DNA from: Cytophagales bacterium
GTDB taxonomy: Bacteria > Bacteroidota > Bacteroidia > Cytophagales > Bernardetiaceae
Length of the DNA stretch: 64,000 nt
Direction of reading: 5' to 3'
Assembly (NCBI GenBank): GCA_013299045.1
Contig: JAAFJX010000022.1
Coordinates: 1 to 64,000, forward strand
In this document: in pieces, positions 61,327 through 64,000 of the stretch
Layout of the letters: each line of letters starts with the position of its first letter
Numbering within the stretch: the first letter of the stretch is position 1
The notes under the pieces: model-generated
The model's input: the letters and a program-made list of their open reading frames with translations, nothing else
What the model was told of the DNA's origin: nothing
Databases searched by the model: none
Translations under genes and position numbers: made by a program

Positions 61327-64000
61327 ATGAACAAATTAAAACACATTTTACTGTTTTTACTGATGCTCGGGCTGGGTGTCGCTCAGGCATGGGCGCAATC
61401 CACCATTACGGGTACAGTCAAAGACACTGACGGCGAAATGCTCATTGGTGCTACCGTGGCTATTAAAGGCACACAAAAAGGTACACAAACCGATGTGGAT
61501 GGCAAGTTCTCACTAGAGATACCTGTTGGTGCAACAAATATCTTGGTAAGCTATGCTGGTCATGTTACGCAAGATATTGAAATTGGCAATCGTTCTACCA
61601 TTGATGTAGTGCTTTCTTTAACCGAAACAGAAGAGGTTGTAGTTGTGGGCTATGGCTCTCAGCTCAAAAAGAACTTCGTGGGTGCGGCAGCGATAGTAGA
61701 TGCTGAAGCTATGGAGAAACTTCCTGTTCTGACTATCAACCAAGCTATGCAAGGCCAAGCAGCTGGTGTGCAGGTGATATCCTCTTCTGGTATGCCGGGT
61801 GGTGGTATATCAGTCCGTGTACGTGGTCAGACCTCACTCTCTGCAGGTAACAATCCTCTTTACATTATCGATGGTGTGCCCATGGTTAATGGAAGCTTAG
61901 GACAAGTAGGCTTTGGTGGACAGAATACCTCCAGCTTGGCTGGCTTAAACCCTGATGACATTGAGTCTATGCAAGTATTGAAAGATGCCTCTGCAACTGC
62001 TATTTATGGTGCTCGTGCAGCAAACGGTGTAATTGTTATTACTACTAAACGTGGTAAAGCAGGTAAGCCAGTTATATCATTTACTATGAATAGGTCTTGG
62101 GGCAAAGAAACAAATAGAATTACTATGCTCAACTCTTCGCAGTATAGAAACCTGATAAATGAAGCAAAAGAGAATGATGGAGTTAGTATTACACCTATTG
62201 ATACCACTATCAATACGGATTGGCTCAATGAGGTATTTCGTGTGGCAGATATTGCAGACTACCAAGCTAATATCTCTGGTGGAGAAGGTAAGACGCGTTA
62301 TTTTGCAAGTTTTTCGCACCGTGACGAGAAAGCTATCATCATTGGCTCCCAATTTAACCGTTATACTTTTAGGGCTAATGTTACGAATGAAGCAAGTAGT
62401 CGTATTTCTTTTGGAACGAATATCGCAGCAAGTTATGACCTTAACAACCGTGTGAATGGTGATAATAATATTTATGGTGTTCTGAGTACAGCCATTCTTT
62501 GCCCCCCCAATGTACCCGTTTACACAAAAGATGGCGAATACGGGACTTGGCAGTTTGCTAACCCTGTAGCCACTGCCTTAGAGCCGCGTTATGCGAATAC
62601 AAACCTAAAGTTTACTGGTAGTGCATGGTTCAAATACAAGTTACTAAAAGGAAAGACCGAGGGCGAAGGATTGAGTTTAAGGACAGATGCATCAACTGAC
62701 TATAATGGCTATATTGAAGACCATTTTGAGCCATCAACCACTACGCAGGGCCGTCCTAAGGGGTATGGAGTTTATACAAGTCGCACCATAATACGCTGGG
62801 TGGTTGAACCTGTGATGACTTATTCTAAAGTATCTGATAACTACAATATTGATGCAGTTGTTGGTATGACCCTTCAAAAGACAACAGACCAACAAGCCAA
62901 TGCTACTGCATCAGTCTTTCCCGAAGATTTCAAGAACTTGACTTATATGCGGTCTGCATCTATTAAAGACGGTGCCTTCTCGACGATAGATTTTCGGACA
63001 TTGAAATCTTACTTTGGGCGTGTCAATTACACACTCAAAGAGCGCTATACTTTGTCCCTCAGTGGACGTGCTGACGGCTCTAGTGCATTCGGACCGAATA
63101 GGCGTTATGGCTTTTTTTGGGCTGCTGCCGCAGGCTGGGTGATTAGTGACGAAGCCTTTTTCGAGCCTTTGAGAGATAAAATTAATCTATTAAAGTTGCG
63201 CACATCTTATGGACTTGTAGGTAATGACCAAATAGGAAATAATATTTGGCAGAGAGCATGGGGCGTGGCAGCATATTTGGGAAATCCAGCATTAACTACG
63301 GTGCGAAGAGGTAATGACGATTTAAGCTGGGAATCTAGTCATAAGTTTGACATAGGCGTAGAAGCATCTTTTTACAACAACAGGCTGAATGTCAATTTGG
63401 GCTTTTTTAACACTAATACGTCTGACCTACTTTTTGCTAAGCAACTTCCGTCTACTACAGGCTTTGTTAATCAGGCATTCAATATTGGCAAAAGTAATAA
63501 TCGCGGCTTAGAACTAGAAGTACGTGGAACTATCATTGACAAATCAGCTATTCAGAAAGGTGGCTTCAAATGGGACATTAATGTGAACATGGCTTATGCA
63601 AGCAACAAAGTAGTTTCTTTGGTAGACAATAACCCTATTTTTTCAGGGTTTAGCAGCGCCATCTTAATAGGACAACCATTTAACGCATTTTATGCATTAA
63701 AGTCTCTCGGAGTTGATCCTGAAACAGGATTGATGATGTATGAAGACGTTAATGGTGACGGTATCTACAGTCAAAATGATTTCCAATATTTGGGATCAGC
63801 GTTTGCTCCGCTTTATGGTGGCATCACCAATACTTTCTCATGGAAATTTATTACGTTGGATATGTTCTGGCAACTCAACTATGGCAATGAGATTTACAAT
63901 AACAACTGGGAGTTTATTCAGACTATGGGTACTGACGCATGGAATCAAGACGCGAGTGTGCTTAATCGTTGGAGACAGGCAGGGGATAAAACCAGCCTGC
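61327..64000 (+). CDS. SusC/RagA-family TonB-linked outer-membrane receptor, 3' end outside the window
   Basis: 891 codons are visible and the frame is open to the edge. The signal peptide is MNKLKHILLFLLMLGLGVAQ with cleavage near AWA-Q. A carboxypeptidase-D-like regulatory domain follows (about 25-105, ITGTVKDTDGEMLIGATVAI), then a TonB-box-like EEVVVVGYGSQ and the plug (AMQGQAAGVQVISSSGMPGG, NPLYIIDGVPM, KDASATAIYGARAANGVIVI). The beta barrel continues through NRRYGFFWAAAAGWVISDEA to LNRWRQAGDKT. It imports a glycan- or peptide-derived ligand with a SusD-like partner, expected just beyond the window. A weak promoter match (TAAATTTG, 61249-61256) lies 71 nt upstream. Confidence 0.96.
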   Translation, partial: MNKLKHILLFLLMLGLGVAQAWAQSTITGTVKDTDGEMLIGATVAIKGTQKGTQTDVDGKFSLEIPVGATNILVSYAGHVTQDIEIGNRSTIDVVLSLTETEEVVVVGYGSQLKKNFVGAAAIVDAEAMEKLPVLTINQAMQGQAAGVQVISSSGMPGGGISVRVRGQTSLSAGNNPLYIIDGVPMVNGSLGQVGFGGQNTSSLAGLNPDDIESMQVLKDASATAIYGARAANGVIVITTKRGKAGKPVISFTMNRSWGKETNRITMLNSSQYRNLINEAKENDGVSITPIDTTINTDWLNEVFRVADIADYQANISGGEGKTRYFASFSHRDEKAIIIGSQFNRYTFRANVTNEASSRISFGTNIAASYDLNNRVNGDNNIYGVLSTAILCPPNVPVYTKDGEYGTWQFANPVATALEPRYANTNLKFTGSAWFKYKLLKGKTEGEGLSLRTDASTDYNGYIEDHFEPSTTTQGRPKGYGVYTSRTIIRWVVEPVMTYSKVSDNYNIDAVVGMTLQKTTDQQANATASVFPEDFKNLTYMRSASIKDGAFSTIDFRTLKSYFGRVNYTLKERYTLSLSGRADGSSAFGPNRRYGFFWAAAAGWVISDEAFFEPLRDKINLLKLRTSYGLVGNDQIGNNIWQRAWGVAAYLGNPALTTVRRGNDDLSWESSHKFDIGVEASFYNNRLNVNLGFFNTNTSDLLFAKQLPSTTGFVNQAFNIGKSNNRGLELEVRGTIIDKSAIQKGGFKWDINVNMAYASNKVVSLVDNNPIFSGFSSAILIGQPFNAFYALKSLGVDPETGLMMYEDVNGDGIYSQNDFQYLGSAFAPLYGGITNTFSWKFITLDMFWQLNYGNEIYNNNWEFIQTMGTDAWNQDASVLNRWRQAGDKTSL

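Overview
The window looks like a chromosomal segment of a member of the Bacteroidota, most likely a Cytophagia-type organism. Supporting signs are a SusC/RagA TonB-dependent receptor running off the right edge, DUF4249 and other lipoproteins, a GH3-family adenylating enzyme, a bacterial tricorn protease, the ribosomal cluster rplM-rpsI-rpsB-tsf, a YbbR-CoaE pair, a fused FtcD, and promoters of the Bacteroidota type (TTTG, about 19-20 nt, TAnnTTTG; best examples upstream of rplM and of the DUF4249 gene). I saw no tRNA, rRNA, CRISPR array or replication origin.

Layout. 0-1.4 kb: the start of an Rpn/PD-(D/E)XK-type gene cut by the window edge, a small membrane protein, and a very AT-rich 21-bp-periodic repeat array. 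1.4-11.7 kb (minus strand): a 2065-residue alpha-2-macroglobulin, a GH3-family enzyme, the bifunctional histidine-catabolic FtcD and a DtxR-type metal regulator. 12-15 kb: a DUF4249 lipoprotein, a DUF1801 protein and two membrane proteins. 15.1-20.1 kb: a single-gene type IIG restriction-methylation enzyme next to a dense patch of repeats, gene fragments and IS30 remnants. 20.1-25 kb: coaE, ybbR, tsf, a small helical protein, rpsB, rpsI, rplM. 25-28.7 kb: two tandem small membrane paralogues, a cupin, a secreted protein and decayed mobile DNA. 28.7-35.3 kb: tricorn protease, two unknowns, CoA-transferase subunit A and lgt. 35.6-37.3 kb: a lipoprotein, a wrecked M43 protease pseudogene and a 331-bp inverted-repeat element. 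37.5-40.6 kb: three unusual minus-strand genes, including a protein built of three H-protein-like domains. 40.9-43.5 kb: a PolX-like protein and a double GNAT. 44.1-50.6 kb (minus): nuoN, mscS, fbp, an M28 peptidase, an esterase and a PsbP-like protein. 51.2-60.8 kb: TPR-SpoIIE phosphatase, homogentisate dioxygenase, urocanase, TraB/GumN, RNase Z, DUF3667 and holB. 61.3 kb to the end: SusC.

Functionally the window mixes housekeeping (translation, CoA and lipoprotein synthesis, replication, tRNA processing, gluconeogenesis), amino-acid catabolism (FtcD and urocanase for histidine, homogentisate dioxygenase for tyrosine) and secreted or envelope proteins. Between them lie non-coding mobile DNA families with recurring ends: short elements bounded by TAGTC...GACTA inverted repeats, a GC-rich repeat with a GGGCGTT/AACGCC frame, and IS30 ends. 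The most unusual items are the 21-bp array at about 0.86-1.24 kb, the triple H-protein-like protein at 37.5 kb, the extra small gene and hairpin inside the rpsB-tsf interval, and the PolX homologue that has lost its polymerase aspartates.
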